Shown piece by piece: positions 32,913 to 44,824 of a stretch of DNA of 64,000 nucleotides (positions are counted from its first letter, which is position 1; each line of letters opens with the position of its first letter). This DNA comes from Carex sylvatica. Lineage: Eukaryota; Streptophyta; Magnoliopsida; Poales; Cyperaceae. The stretch covers positions 62,001 through 126,000 of the forward strand of contig CAXKVR010000243.1 of the NCBI GenBank assembly GCA_964058845.1, written 5' to 3'. Both the position numbers and the translations under genes were made by a program. The notes beneath the pieces are model-generated. The model was not told where the DNA came from. It was given only the letters and a program-made list of their open reading frames with translations, and ran no database searches.

Positions 32913-34145
32913 TAGAGAGGTACAAACTAAAATAGGAAAAGGACAACGTGCACATCACGGTTACCGAAAAAAAAATGTTATTGTAATTTTAGAAGAACTA
33001 AAAAAAAAACTTGCAAGAATAGAAAGCGAAGAAAAAGGCAATAACTTGTTAGAAAGTAACAAATTAGTTTCTAAGATTAAAAAAATTCAAAATAAGAAAG
33101 ATAAAATTAATTGCTATTATTTTCGTCTCAACTGCTACTACAAAACGAGCTTTTTTATATTGAGATTACATGTTTGCTTATATTGAGAATGAAATAACTA
33201 ATAAGATTAGCTCAGATGAAATTATTGCAGAATTTGATCCTTTAAGAAAGTATAAGTCTAAATTTAAATAATATAAAAAATATGATGTATGAATATGATA
33301 TGTTTTATTATTATTATTTTTTATTAAACATGTCATTTATTGGTGTTAATTTATTAATTATTGTAACTTTATAAAATCAAATAGTAAAGAATCATGTATT
33401 TTATAGATTTCATTTTTCATTTTAATATTTTTTAAGCATATGATGTTTAGTTGGTTAGTCTCCCCAATACTCAAAGTTGAGTTCCAAAGGTTTCTAAGAA
33501 CTATTATTGAGATTAGAGAATGCGTTAATTATATAAATTTGATATCCGAAACAAAAATGGGCAATCCAAGAGAGAAATCTATAACCAAAAGCCACTAATT
33601 ATAAGACAAAAGCAATCTTATATATTTATAATATTATAACAAGTCTTTCAAAGAAAAATATTGTTTCTCATAAATGTCTTTTTCAAATAAAAAAATTTCA
33701 CAACTATATTCTCAGTACAATCAAACATTTATTTCTCTTATATTAATTTGTAAATTTGTTTATTCTCAACCCCAAATTATGCGGCAGTGGAAAAACAATA
33801 TCAAATTCACAAAAAAGATAACCCCAAAAAGATGAACCAGCTCCTGTTGCAACTCTTTGAGCCAAAAGTTAGGGACAGCATTTATTAAGAGTCTATTCAC
33901 AGCAGCAAAAGAAAAAGAATTCAGAGAACCATCTAGCATTCTAGCTACAAAAGAATCAAAATATGAACTTAATTTCCACAGAGCTAGCAGAAGGTCAAAG
34001 CTCTAACCTCTATGACCCATAAAAACATAAAAAATCTCACAAAAAAACAAAATTCCCTTCTCTATCTTTCCCTGTTTCCTACTTTGTCCGAGTTCATCTC
34101 AAACCTTGTCTTCTAATATTTTTATTTTTATTTTTTTATTTAGTG
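32913..34145. other. AT-rich spacer downstream of the BOI-like gene
   Basis: A short plus-strand open frame around 33175-33271 encodes a plausible-looking ...NEITNKISSDEIIAEFD... stretch, but it is too short to assign. Otherwise A/T-rich sequence without recognised features. The BOI-like gene's 3' UTR should lie in the right part (below 34145). Confidence 0.3.
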
Positions 34146-35486
34146 CTACGAGAAAAAGACCTTGAGACTGCCGCTTCTGACGCAGCAACAAACCGGACAC
34201 GTTTCCCCATCGTTACTTGATGCGACCTCGCATCCTTCACAAAGGCAAAGATGTCTACACGGAAAAACCACCACACAAGCCGGTTTAAGCCTACAAGCCC
34301 TACACAACCTGTCCGGTTCGACTCGTCTTGGGTCTATAAAACCCGACTCGGCATCATCGGCCGGTCCGGTCTCACAATTTACGGTCCGTTGAGCGGCTGC
34401 TGTGGCTTGTTGAAGCTGTGCGTGGAGAGTGGTGGCTGTGGCTTGGTCCTCTAGAGCTTTGGCTTGCCAGTGTGCTGACTGGGACCGGAGTTGGTCCAGC
34501 CTATCCTCTAGCTCAACCGTTAGATGAGCCGCCCGGTTTAATTCCACCTGTTTTTCCCTGATTTTACGAGCAACCAACTCCTCCACGGCGAGTAGGAGAG
34601 CGTTGTAGTTCCTCCGTTGCTTCTCCGCAACCGCTCGCCTGAGTTGTTCTCCCTGACAATGGGACCCAGAGATCACTGTTAGACAAACGCAGTTGGAGAA
34701 GAAACTAGCATATAAGCACTTACGCCCTTGCAATACGTATATTTTCACATCCCCTGAGGAAGTTTGATTTCGCGTATCCAACAGACATGAATGCATGATG
34801 TAAACCCTTGCAAAACCATTATCATGCACATGATCGCTTGTAGGATAAACCGTTTATTTGCAAAAAAGATTGAGAGGAGAAGAACAAACCTGTTGGATGA
34901 GAAATAGTTCGGTTTCACTATTCTGGCGTGCAATTTGAGCAGCCAGCTCCCTGCTAAATTTGGTAGATAGACTCGAATTGTTATTTTGATTGATCTGGAA
35001 TTGTTGTTGTTCATCCAAAGATAAGCAAAGACCGGTTGAGACGAGGCTCGAGTGGTGGGTCCCAGTGGCAGGCTGAGGGAAGAGCGGTTGTCCTGAATAC
35101 TGAGATGTGGGGACCATCATTTCTTCTCTAGTTCTCTTCCCCAAATACTTCCTCACTGCACAGCAAAAATTTAAATCATATCATAAAAATCATAAATTTC
35201 TACTTAGGAAAAATAAGATATAATCAAGACTTCCTTCTAGATACCTGAATCAGATAATCGCAAATCCATTCTCTCTTTTTTGTCTTCTTGATGATCAGTT
35301 CTGAAAACGAAAATCAATAAAACGATGCTAAGAAACTAATAAGAGAAAAGAGAAACCGAGGGAGTTCAGATGGTATAACAGCTTCAGTTTGAATGGTAAT
35401 GGTAGAATATAACATAGAGTGAGAGAGGTAGATAGGTACCTGTCGAGAAGAAGAAGGTTAGAGGGATACTGAGCGTGAACTGCCAT
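34146..35486 (-). CDS. BOI-related RING-type E3 ubiquitin ligase, 4 exons
   Basis: Four exons with GT-AG borders join in frame: complement 35440-35486, 35245-35300, 34890-35155 and 34146-34652, giving 291 residues. The N-terminus MAVHAQYPSN is typical of the BOI/BRG family. A coiled-coil region lies at about 140-215. The C-terminal RING has CRAC (240-243), the block PCRHLCLCEGC (254-264) and CPVC (275-278), and the protein ends SLKVFFS. The length agrees with Arabidopsis BOI-type proteins of about 300 residues. Family members ubiquitinate or repress nuclear partners, including MYB factors and DELLA-linked targets, in defence, cell-death and gibberellin responses; this role is inferred by homology. 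One oddity is CPVCCC, where most relatives have Arg or Lys soon after the last RING cysteine. The start ATG has good context (GCGAAATGGCA), and the next ATG lies in exon 2. Introns are 139, 89 and 237 bp. Confidence 0.9.
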
Positions 35487-35530
35487 TTCGCTATGTCCAA
35501 AAAGGAATAGTGGGGTGGGTTTATTGGAAC

Positions 35531-35531
35531 A

Positions 35532-35564
<33 letters not shown>
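35531..35564. repeat. GA microsatellite in the 5' leader of the BOI-like gene
   Basis: A GAGA run of about 16 units, 45-80 bases upstream of the ATG. On the gene's strand it is a CT repeat. CT-rich leaders are common in plant genes and may influence expression. Confidence 0.7.
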
Positions 35565-35794
35565 AGGGGGGAATAAACTTGAAACTTCTCCTTTGTGAAG
35601 AAAGAAACGGAAGCGGGGAATTAAAGCCGAAGAAAATAAAACCTCTTCCTTTGTGAAGAGATTTGAATGCGGTGAGAAAAGAAAAGGAGAGATTGTATCT
35701 GATGGAGAGATTTGGAAGGGTATGGGGAAGGAAAGTTTCGGGGGGAATCAATCGCTCGCTTTAAACGGACCAAACGGGTCATTTAGACTAAACA

Positions 35795-35973
35795 GAATTC
35801 ATATCCTCTGAGATATCTCAAACTTTGCGTGACTTTATGGAAAATCTCAACCGTTCAAATACTTTCTGCACGAATCTCGAATCTAAAATAATACTGGCCC
35901 CTGCGCTACCCCCGAATAGGCACCGGACACGTCGGTTACGCAAAAGTTGAGATATCTCAGAGGATACGGACTC
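35795..35973. mobile_element. Mutator-like MITE (GAGATATC family) upstream of the BOI-like gene
   Basis: The ends GAATTCATATCCTCTGAGAT and ATCTCAGAGGATACGGACTC are flanked by GACTAAACA (35786-35794) and AACTAAACA (35974-35982), an 8-of-9 duplication. It is 179 bp, the same length as the copy at 31498 with similar sequence throughout. It lies about 310 bases upstream of the BOI-like ATG and so may sit in the promoter. Confidence 0.9.
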
Positions 35974-36007
35974 AACTAAACAAAGGTTACCAATTAAAAG
36001 GTGCCGA

Positions 36008-36122
36008 TTCTATCCAAAGACCTTTGGACAGAGTCATATCAAAATTAGTGCCGAAGGTTTAATCAAAATTTGCACGAACATAAGGCAAAATCGAACGATT
36101 TGTAACAGTCTTTGGATAACAT
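36008..36122. mobile_element. Small foldback with TATCCAAAGAC ends
   Basis: CTATCCAAAGACCTTTGGA on the left is mirrored by AGTCTTTGGATAA on the right, about 110 bp apart. No TSD was resolved, so this is a tentative MITE. Confidence 0.4.
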
Positions 36123-37303
36123 TTGTCCGCAACCATAGGAGAGAATCCAAATATGAAATTAAATCGGGAGGTGGTGCAGAGTGGGTTGTTGTGGTACGGT
36201 CGCATGGAACGGCCGTGAAAGTGGGGTCCACATCGGTTGCTTTTCTTGGGTTCTTGTTTTTACACATTCGCAAGCTTGGCTATCCGTTTATTGTCTGTTA
36301 TCTCCTTAATTGTAAAAATTGGAAATACTATATTTACTATTTAAAATTATCAAATGGCATAACAATAGAAAATATAATAATTTGTGTAGACTAAATGCTG
36401 CAATGCCAGTGCACGAATTATTTAATCTGGTGCAATTTCTTGTCTTTAAAGCAATGCCGTTTTCTGGTGGTGCAGAGAGGGATGCCCGCTTTTTTTTTCC
36501 TCCCTAGTTTATTTTTTTCTTAATTTGGTGACCTATATAATTAAATATTTTAAAGGAGTGCATTATCATGATTCCACTAAAATTTAAGGAATTAATTCAG
36601 AACCGATCGTCTAATAACAGTGTGCTATTTCTAATTTTTAAATGATTATAATAAGTGTGATTATTGGAGCAAAATTCATTTTTCAATTCATAATTGAAGA
36701 AATTGATGTGTTAGAAAGTTCATGTTAAATAATATTGAAATAGCATAATTTTGAAGAATTTCCGGTAGAATGAGACAAATTAAAAATTGTACAGATTTAC
36801 AATTTAAAATAACAGAAGAATTGGATCATGGATTCCGCACACCAACGCTGCGCAGTAGGAGAGAAGTGATGGAAAGACGGGTGGGAAGATGAAGAAAGAT
36901 CGGTTTATCTAAGGTTTATTATTATACACCCGGTCCACCATTAAAATTTGTACAGTCGTGCTGTGTGATTGACAGATTCATGCTTTTTTTTATCAGCCAA
37001 AAAAGATTCATTTTTTTTTAAGTATAGTTGCAAAGGAAAATCTGAATTGATCAAAGATATTTTAGCTTAACCAATGGAAAAAAATAATGTTGTTACTTGC
37101 ATTAGCTTTCCTGACTATTGAAATTGGAAAAACAAAAACAAAATAACAATGAATTATTTAATTTCCTTTAAAAGAAAAATGCTTCAATTAATCCGTAGTG
37201 CCAATATTATTTGATATTTTATTTGAAATGGTTAAAGTGTCAAGCTCGAACCCATAAAGCATATCTTAATTTAAAAATACCATATTTTACGTTTTGATAT
37301 TCT

Positions 37304-37310
<7 letters not shown>
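36123..37310. other. AT-rich spacer, no gene seen
   Basis: Short ORFs around 36190-36510 and complement 36034-36273 have no domains. Nothing else was recognised. Confidence 0.3.
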
Positions 37311-37375
<65 letters not shown>

Positions 37376-37812
37376 GACTTGGCTAATATCAAAACGTATA
37401 CACCACAGCTTTCGTGTAACCAAGTCATTTTTTTATTTTTAAAGTCCAAATGATCGATCCAAACCGTTAGATGTGATCTCTATATTAAAATGTGCTTGGA
37501 GATCAAATTTAAATTTTTTGAAATTTTTTTACTATTTATTAAATCACTTTGAAATCGCTGATCTAACGGTGCCTTCTGATTTTACTGTTTGGTTAAGCCA
37601 CCGCAATTTTCAAAGTGGCTTAATAAATAGTAAAAAAATTCAAAAAAATATAAAATTTAGTCTTGAAGCACATTTTAATATAGAGATCACATCTAACGGT
37701 TTGGATCGATTATTTAGACTTTAAAATCTAAAAACGATTTGGTTGCACAGAAACCGTGGTGAAAACATTTTGATATTAGCCAACCCCCTCTCTCTATATA
37801 TATATATATATT
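37311..37812. mobile_element. (TA)n/(GA)n-bounded foldback MITE, AACCGTT group
   Basis: The block opens with (TA)n then GAGAGAGAGGGG and closes with CCCCCTCTCTCTATATATAT, so even the microsatellite is mirrored. Inside, CTTGGCTAATATCAAAACG pairs with TTTTGATATTAGCCAA. Further in, GATCCAAACCGTTAGATGTG pairs with CATCTAACGGTTTGGATC. The inner arms include AATAAATAGTAAAAAAATTC. Similar interiors occur at 2.2, 20.7, 43.0, 49.0, 52.0, 53.9 and 54.3 kb. Insertion into (TA)n is reminiscent of rice Micron-type elements, but the family is not identified. Confidence 0.65.
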
Positions 37813-38937
37813 GAAAGAACAAACCAGCATCAAAATATTGGCACAATAATTGCTAAAAGTTAAAAAATCGACGCGATATATTTTTCAGTAATGAATATAA
37901 ATGAATAATTGTAGGGTCTTTAATATGTCCAGTCTCATAGATGAGTACAATTTCATGAATACATTGATGTGCCAATTTATGTGGACAGCGTCTACCTAAA
38001 GATTCTTTAAAAGGTGCTCTGATTTAGTTTTGATCTTGCGTAGTAAAATGATGGATCCACGAATCACTGCTGAGTTGGGGATTTCTTTCGTGCTCTGTTC
38101 TGTTCGAAAGCTTTGAATGGGGTGAAATTAAATGATATTCAAGAAATAATTCAGACAAAGATTTAACGAATTCTCCTCTGACCCTTTCACTACCAAATAT
38201 CTTTATTGCTTTCTTTTCCAACCTTTTACCATTTTCGTATAACTTAAAAAGGTGCCCATGAAGGAAGAGCATCAATTCCTTGTACAATCCCAAGAGGTTC
38301 ATTTAGGTTCTATTCGGCTGTTAGTGTGTTCGTTAAAAATAAATAAATAAATAAATATTCAGAGTGAATTTTTTTTCTTCTCGCGCACAGTGTTTCGGCC
38401 ATTTAAATTAGATTCGAATCCAAATTTATTTCCGTTCCCACTTGACAACCGAACGGACCCTTAATTGTTGAACGAGGTTAATCTTTAAAACTGTTTGTAA
38501 AAATTAATCTTTAAATAGAAATTTATTATATTAACTTCAAATGGTGAATTCAAATCGTTCAAACTGATTTATTTAACCAGTAACACATTTGCACGCTGCT
38601 TTTGTAAATTTTTTAGTTCGTATAATATAAATCTATAGTCAAAATAGTTAAAATTGAATGCAACAGAATAGGTTTATAAATATTTATATCTTAATGGTTT
38701 GATTTCATACTAAATAAACTTGAGAATGAAAACTTAATTTTGTGATGTAAAAAAACTTTTTTTTTAGTAAGAATATCAGTCAAGCCTTTATATTTTAAAT
38801 ATGTATAAAATATATTCCAGCTGAATTTCAAGCTGTAAATTTTAATATGAAAAATGATACTTAAATATTTTGTGTAGAAAAATGCAAGAAAATATTAAGT
38901 TGATCTTCCCACTACTATCAATATTTATGGTAGTAGC
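37813..38937. other. Spacer, no gene recognised
   Basis: A 92-codon minus-strand ORF (complement 38024-38302) lacks domain similarity and its codon pattern is not convincing. An AATA tetranucleotide run lies near 38338. Confidence 0.3.
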
Positions 38938-39142
38938 AAAGGCGGATCTACTTAGATTCAATGGAGATTAATTGATTCTCATTTAATTTTAATTTTTTTG
39001 GATTTATGAATATTTTTCTATATAATTTAGCACAAAATGTCATGATACAGCAATATTGATCCCCATTATTCGTGTAATTTTTTTATATAATTGATTCCAT
39101 ATGTGTTTGACCTCTATTATTTGAAAGTCTGGCTCCACTCCT
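38938..39142. mobile_element. hAT-type element related to the one at 2713
   Basis: It starts AAGGCGGATCTACTTAG and ends AGTCTGGCTCCACTCCT, with the same interior style as 2713-2895 (a TTTTTTTATATAATTGATT stretch, then GTTTGACCTC...TTTGAAAGTCTGGCTC). TAGCA is present on both outer flanks, but a full 8-bp duplication is not clear. Confidence 0.55.
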
Positions 39143-39165
39143 AAATAGCAGTGTAGCACTGGTAT

Positions 39166-39427
39166 TTTTTTTTTGAGAAACAATAGGGATCAAGCCCCCA
39201 TTTATATTAATCTTGATTGGTTACATGATTGATAGGTTTCCGGAAGTGGAAACCTTGTGTTGTGATAAAAACAGTGAAAAAAAGAAAATAAAATAAAAGA
39301 AAAAGAATAGTCTAAAGATTGGGGATCTAAATGAAAGGATGAAAGAAAAAAGAGAAAAATAGAGGGAAAAAAAATGGAAAATTAAGTGGAAGTGCAGGCT
39401 TCAAACTGCACTAAATTAAGTGGAATT
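39166..39427 (-). mobile_element. Retroposon with 13-bp TSD (minus orientation)
   Basis: The insert starts on the plus strand with a T run, that is, a poly(A) tail in minus orientation. It is flanked by a perfect 13-bp direct repeat GTAGCACTGGTAT (39153-39165 and 39428-39440). Next to the tail is GAGAAACAATAGGGATCAAG, which looks like a LINE-type 3' end. The 262-bp body is purine-rich and non-coding. A 5'-truncated LINE or a SINE are both possible. Confidence 0.7.
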
Positions 39428-39440
39428 GTAGCACTGGTAT

Positions 39441-42080
39441 TGCCATCCACACGAGACAGATTTCATGTATAATTTTTTTTTTATTATTATATCGAACATT
39501 TATGTAACCATCAAAGACATCACCCATTGTGAAATAAAAATCTATCTCGCCTTGTCGTGCATGGTACAGATATTATTAGCTTAATGCTCATTCAAACAAG
39601 CAAAAACAATATCTTGTTCCTCAAACTTCTTTCTGACATTTTGGGTGCGTTTCCATTTACCTGAAGGAACTTTAAAGAGGTGTTTGAAGACTTTCTTTCT
39701 TTTAGCTTCATTTTATTTTTTTCTTTCTTTGAAAGAATTTCATGTATATATATTTTTCCTCTAAAATTCATGACACATAATATTAAACATTTTATTTAAA
39801 AAACTAATAAATTTACTTAATTTATTGCATTTTTTATTAAAATTTATAAGCACCCATATCCCCCTTTACTACAAATAAAAAAAATATAAGTAAGAAAATT
39901 GTTCAATCTTCTAATTGATCAGTTTTGAAGAACACATAGTTCATTCATTTACCAGTGACAAGTACACAGTAACATTTAGGCATACGTTTGTGTATCGCAA
40001 ATAAGAAAATAAATTATTTACCTGATCGGTTAAAAGATCAAACATTTATCTCAAACATGCTATGTATTTTTATTTTCCAATAAAATAAAAATTAATATAT
40101 TATAAATTTTAAGTGATTTTTAATATAAAAGACAATAAATTAAATAAAATTTATAAGTTAATAATATGATATTATTAATTTTAGACGTAAAAATTAATAA
40201 TTTTGAGATTTTTAAAGGATATGCATGATCCAACACCGCCACTAGATTTCTCCTCTTTTTGTTGTTGTGATTGATACCTAAACAGATTAAAATTTGTTAT
40301 TAAGGTAAGCACATTCCCATACCATTATCTCGATGGGTTGTCAAGAACACAATATTGGACAAGATTCCTTTTCTTTTATTAATCTTTCATATTTTCTGTG
40401 GCAATTACTTAGTAGTCTTTCCTGTGGCCATCTTCTCAGCTACATATTACATACAGGGATAATTATTTTTCATTTTGAAGGAATAAATTAGGAATATCTG
40501 AGACTGATAGACAAGATCCACTGCATTAGGAGAACTAATAGAGCGGCATTTAAGATAGCTCAAAGAAAAAAAAAAACCAATTTTTTTAAGGAATAAATCA
40601 GAGAACTTTGAGACAAGATCCACTGCATTCACAGAGGTTTTGGTACAAAACATGAAGCGATAATGTAGAGATGTTTAAAATTTGCAAAGATATAAAAGAT
40701 TTAAATAGTGTTTACCGCGTTATAACGGCACAATTAAAAAAATAACGCTTTATATATATATCACCGCTATAGTGCTAAATAGCGTTTTTATGATCCGAAA
40801 ATACTATAGTAGCACTATAGTTATTTAGACCATAAAAGATATAGTTAAAATGAAATAAATATCGAAATTAATGGAATATTACATTTAGGTGCTATTTTTC
40901 TGCGTATATTAAATTTTTTAGAGTTAATAAAATAACATATATATATCCTCATTATTGCTGCTTGCTCCGCAATTAACCGTATAACCTACAACATTATTTT
41001 GAGAATAAAAGTAATATTTGCATCTTATATTATGCACCTTTATCTGCATCTCATTTGCAAGTAATTTATATTAAATTCTCGAGTATTTTATATTCAGTAT
41101 GCAAAGTCTTCATTGTTTTTTTAATGACCGAATTAAAGAATTAATTTTAATATCCTCTTCATATTATTGTTTATTTAGTTTTATTTGGAGGATCATCTTT
41201 GATTCCTTTCTTAGCCGAGGTTGAAGTCTAAAAGACAAATTAGATTTTTTAAAATAAAGTACATATTTCTTTTTTGTTTTGAATTTATTCCTGCAATCTG
41301 TGTATGACAGGTTCATAGGATGTTAATTTAGGAATAATTTAACAATAAATTTATTATTGTGATGGGAGTAATTAATAATGTTTGAATAAAACTTCAATTA
41401 TACAAGTATTTTTTTACTACAATATCTTTATAAATTATTTTTAAATTTTACGAATTTCGCATGATGCACAAGGACGATTTTCGTATATTACGAACTTTTT
41501 ATTTGTTTTCAAACAATTATATTAGTATTTTAGTATATTATTTATATTATAAAAAAAATTCTGATTTATACTCAAATATTGACTCGATTAAATTTATTTA
41601 TTTCACACTTATTCCTCTTTTATACAGAGAAGAGAAAATAACTCTATCATAGTTTTAAAGGGAAAAATATTCTTGACAGAAAAGCAACAATCAATTAGGG
41701 GGATCCTTTTCATTCATCGATAATAATAAATGGAAACCGAATTTTAACTTTTCTCTATCAAAATTGCATTTAGTTTTAAAATTTATTAAAAGATGGCCAT
41801 TGGTTCACGGCATTGATCCGTATTAAAAAATAAAAATAAAAATTCACTAAGCCGAAATTTTTATTTATACCATATGAAAAAAATAAACTAAAAAATCATG
41901 ATTTTTGAAGATTTTCAAAAAAATCCGGGCCATCAAACCAACAAGCGGCTCCTCAAGAATAGAGTTGCAGATTAATTTGGCAGCCTTCAAAAAATTAAAA
42001 AACACACTCTAATATAAGATATATTTAGATTTTTGAGAAGCCTTCAAACTAATTTGCGACCCTCTAGAGCAGATTGATCT
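39441..42080. other. AT-rich spacer with a hAT-like scrap
   Basis: Around 40700-40860, motifs such as TAAATAGCG, ATAACGC, GCTATAGTGC and AGCACTATAG recur in both orientations. This is the style of a decayed hAT-like element with GCGCTATAG subterminal motifs. GACAAGATCCACTGCATT is directly repeated at about 40511 and 40611. No gene was recognised. Confidence 0.35.
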
Positions 42081-42154
42081 TGCAGCCCAAGTGTTTTTGA
42101 AAATTCCCACCTTAAAGCGCGAATGCCTCAATGACACACAAATAAAAAACAAAA

Positions 42155-43985
42155 TAGAGAATGTTTCTGGAATTTTTTTTATAAATATCCAAAAATAAAT
42201 CAAAATTACGAAATCTATTCAAGTTTTAGAAGTATTTTGAAAAGTGCCCAAACCGGTTAATGGATAACCGGATTTTTTTTTTCCGGTTATCCATTAACCG
42301 GAAAATTAAGTGTGTTTTTTTTTTACAAAACAGAATTTTTTTAATTTTTTATTGAAATATTACAAAAGTTGAATATATTTCTTTTAAAATAGATGAAATA
42401 TAATATAATTTGATTTATTAGAAAGACTGCAACAAATAATCCGAATCAATATTTTTCAGGCCGGATTTTTCGCTGCTCTAAGAAAAATTAATATATTTTT
42501 CTTTGTGTGTTATTGGAAAAAAAATAAAAATGCTAAGATTCTGAGTTATTGATATTAAAAAAAAATTCTCAAAAAAAAATAAAATCTTTAAGTTATATAA
42601 TGCATATGTATATATATATATCAAATTTGATCTCTGTTGGTAAATCAGCAAGTCTGAACTGATACAGAGATCAAACTGAAAAAGTGATTACACCGCATGT
42701 AGAGCATTCAAAAATACACAGAATTGATACAAATTTCAATTTATTTGAATTTTTTTATAGTTAGTTATGAATTTTCAAAGTTCAATTTTCGAAAAAACTT
42801 TAAACATCAATAACTTTGGCTATGAAAGTTGGATTTGAGCGTATGACAACTTTTCAAAAAGGTGGAGGCGAGACGGATTTGAATTTTGCTCGGGAGAAAT
42901 TCTCGGGTATCGTGAGAGGCATTCGGAGCCTCATAATTTCAAAAAAAAATGTCATTTAGTGTCTCAAAAATTCAGTTTAAGTTTTTGTTCAACGGTAGGC
43001 ATACAATGATAAGTATTTTCAAAGCTTTCAAATTTCAAACAGTCGATCCAAACCGTTCACCATAATGGGTATGTTAAAATGTAGTTGCATATCAAATTTA
43101 ACATTTTTTAGAAATTTTTTTACTTATTAAGTATTTAACAAAATCGCTATATTCAGGCCATTGAATTTTTGTACCCATCTCAAAAATTTAGTTTAAGTTT
43201 TCGTTTAGAGATTTTGTATGAACCTTTGCAGTCATGTTCTATAATGTCAAGACTGCATGTCAGTCAATTTTCTTAATTTCTGGAGATGTTTGGTTATGTT
43301 AACCACGGTAGTTTCTAATTTTACTGTTTGGTTAAGCCACCGTTGGATCAGCAATATATGTATATGTATATGTATATATGTATATATGTATATGTATATA
43401 TGTATATGTATATATGTATATGTATATATGTATATATTATACATATATTATAAAAAAATGAGTTTATAAAAAATATATATATATATATATCGGAGACCGA
43501 ATGACTATTTCGGTCTTTGTGGTTTTAAAAAAAAAACTAATCATGATCCTTTGCTAAATTATTAATTATGGTTTATAAAAAAATTCTCCTTCCGTATCTA
43601 TTTTGAGAATTCTTTTTTAATATCAATCATTAAATAACTTAAAGTTATTATTTTTTTAAAATAGATACAACTTTCTAATAAATTAAATTATATTGTATTC
43701 CATATATTTTAAAAAATATATATTCAACATTTGTAATATTTCAATAAAAATATTATGAAATTTATGTTTTGTAAAAAAAAAAAAAAACCTAAACTAAACT
43801 TTCCAGTTAATGGATAACCGAAAAAAAAAAAATTCGGGCAGTGGTTAACCGGAAAAAAAAAAAAAATTCGGTTATCCATTAACCAGTTTGGACACTTTTC
43901 AAAATACTTCTAAAACTTGGATAGATTTCGTAATTTTGATTTATTTTTAGGTATTTATAAAAATTTCGGGAATGTTTCCGACGCA
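42155..43985. mobile_element. Long foldback (about 1.8 kb) with hairpin-bearing arms
   Basis: The left arm (42155-42305), starting AGAATGTTTCTGGAATTTTT and continuing through AAATCAAAATTACGAAATCT, is the inverse of the right arm (about 43800-43985), which ends AAAATTTCGGGAATGTTTCC. Each arm carries facing copies of CCGGTTAATGGATAACCGG and its complement. In the left arm these form a hairpin (42253-42305) with a T-rich loop. The interior holds one arm of an AACCGTT-type foldback (43020-43180), a TATATG microsatellite and an ACCGAAAT-like scrap. Nothing codes for a transposase. Confidence 0.65.
43355..43440. repeat. TATATG-type microsatellite
   Basis: GTATATATGTATATGTATAT-like units repeat over about 85 bases. 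Open frames through it on both strands are artefacts. Confidence 0.9.
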
Positions 43986-44824
43986 TTAAAAAAAGAAGCA
44001 AGGGAGAAAGAGGTGAAGAATCTTGGTGTGCGCACAAAGCAAAGCTAGGACTGAATCTAGCCCTTTGATTATTTCACAAGAATTGCGTAGATGGTGGCAT
44101 GTGATTGCTGTTAAAGACTAAAGAGTAAAGACCAAGAGATTCAAGTCTTCTGCTTCTTTTTCCCTGCAACTATCCTTTTTGTTATTGAATTCTTTTTATT
44201 TTGTATTTTTTTGTATTTATAAATAGTATATGAATAGTTGAGAATTTCTTGTTTGTCTTAACCTTTTTCTTTTTCAAAATCTTAAAATGTATTTTCCTTT
44301 CCTCGGATCGAGCTGATGAAGTTTCTGTTGAATTCACATCCTCTCCATTACCTGTTACAAGTAGTAGATCCGGACCGTTCTTTTTAACTAAATACGAATC
44401 TCAAAGCCCAATAATATCCCCCTGCACTAGCTCGAATTCTAAACCAGCTGAGATTTAATCTCAAATTGAGAATAATCCTCTATAGTGTATGGAAGGATAC
44501 GAATCCGTTTATGTTGTTCTAAGGTGGTTCGGATCGAGCACCACGGATTCAAACCAAGTTATAAATAAATTTGATACGTATTGCGGAATGCAGTTACAAC
44601 ATGATTATTAACGAGTCAAAAGTTGCAAATCTCCCTTTTAAACTTTTATATGCGAACTAACTTGTAATTATTTTTTACTACTTGACTTTATACAAAATTA
44701 GCTAAAAAAATTAAGATTTCACATGTAAATACATAACTTGTGAACTATATAAAGATTTCTCATTTGAAATAAATTTAATAGAATTTTGAAGTTAAACTCA
44801 CCAAATTTTTTGATGAGCTTCATA
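43986..44824. other. Spacer, no gene seen
   Basis: Sequence near 44325-44460 contains TTCACATCCTCTCC and CACTAGCTCGAATTC, loosely like a decayed Mutator-like MITE, without defined ends. Confidence 0.3.

Noticed and set aside
33175..33271. Short open frame suggestive of a hAT transposase C-terminus
   Set aside because: About 30 codons, with no BED, catalytic or dimerisation motif. Similarity is from memory only and too weak to annotate.
38024..38302. 92-codon minus-strand ORF
   Set aside because: No domain, no paralogue in the window, no splice or promoter context, and AT-rich composition like its surroundings.
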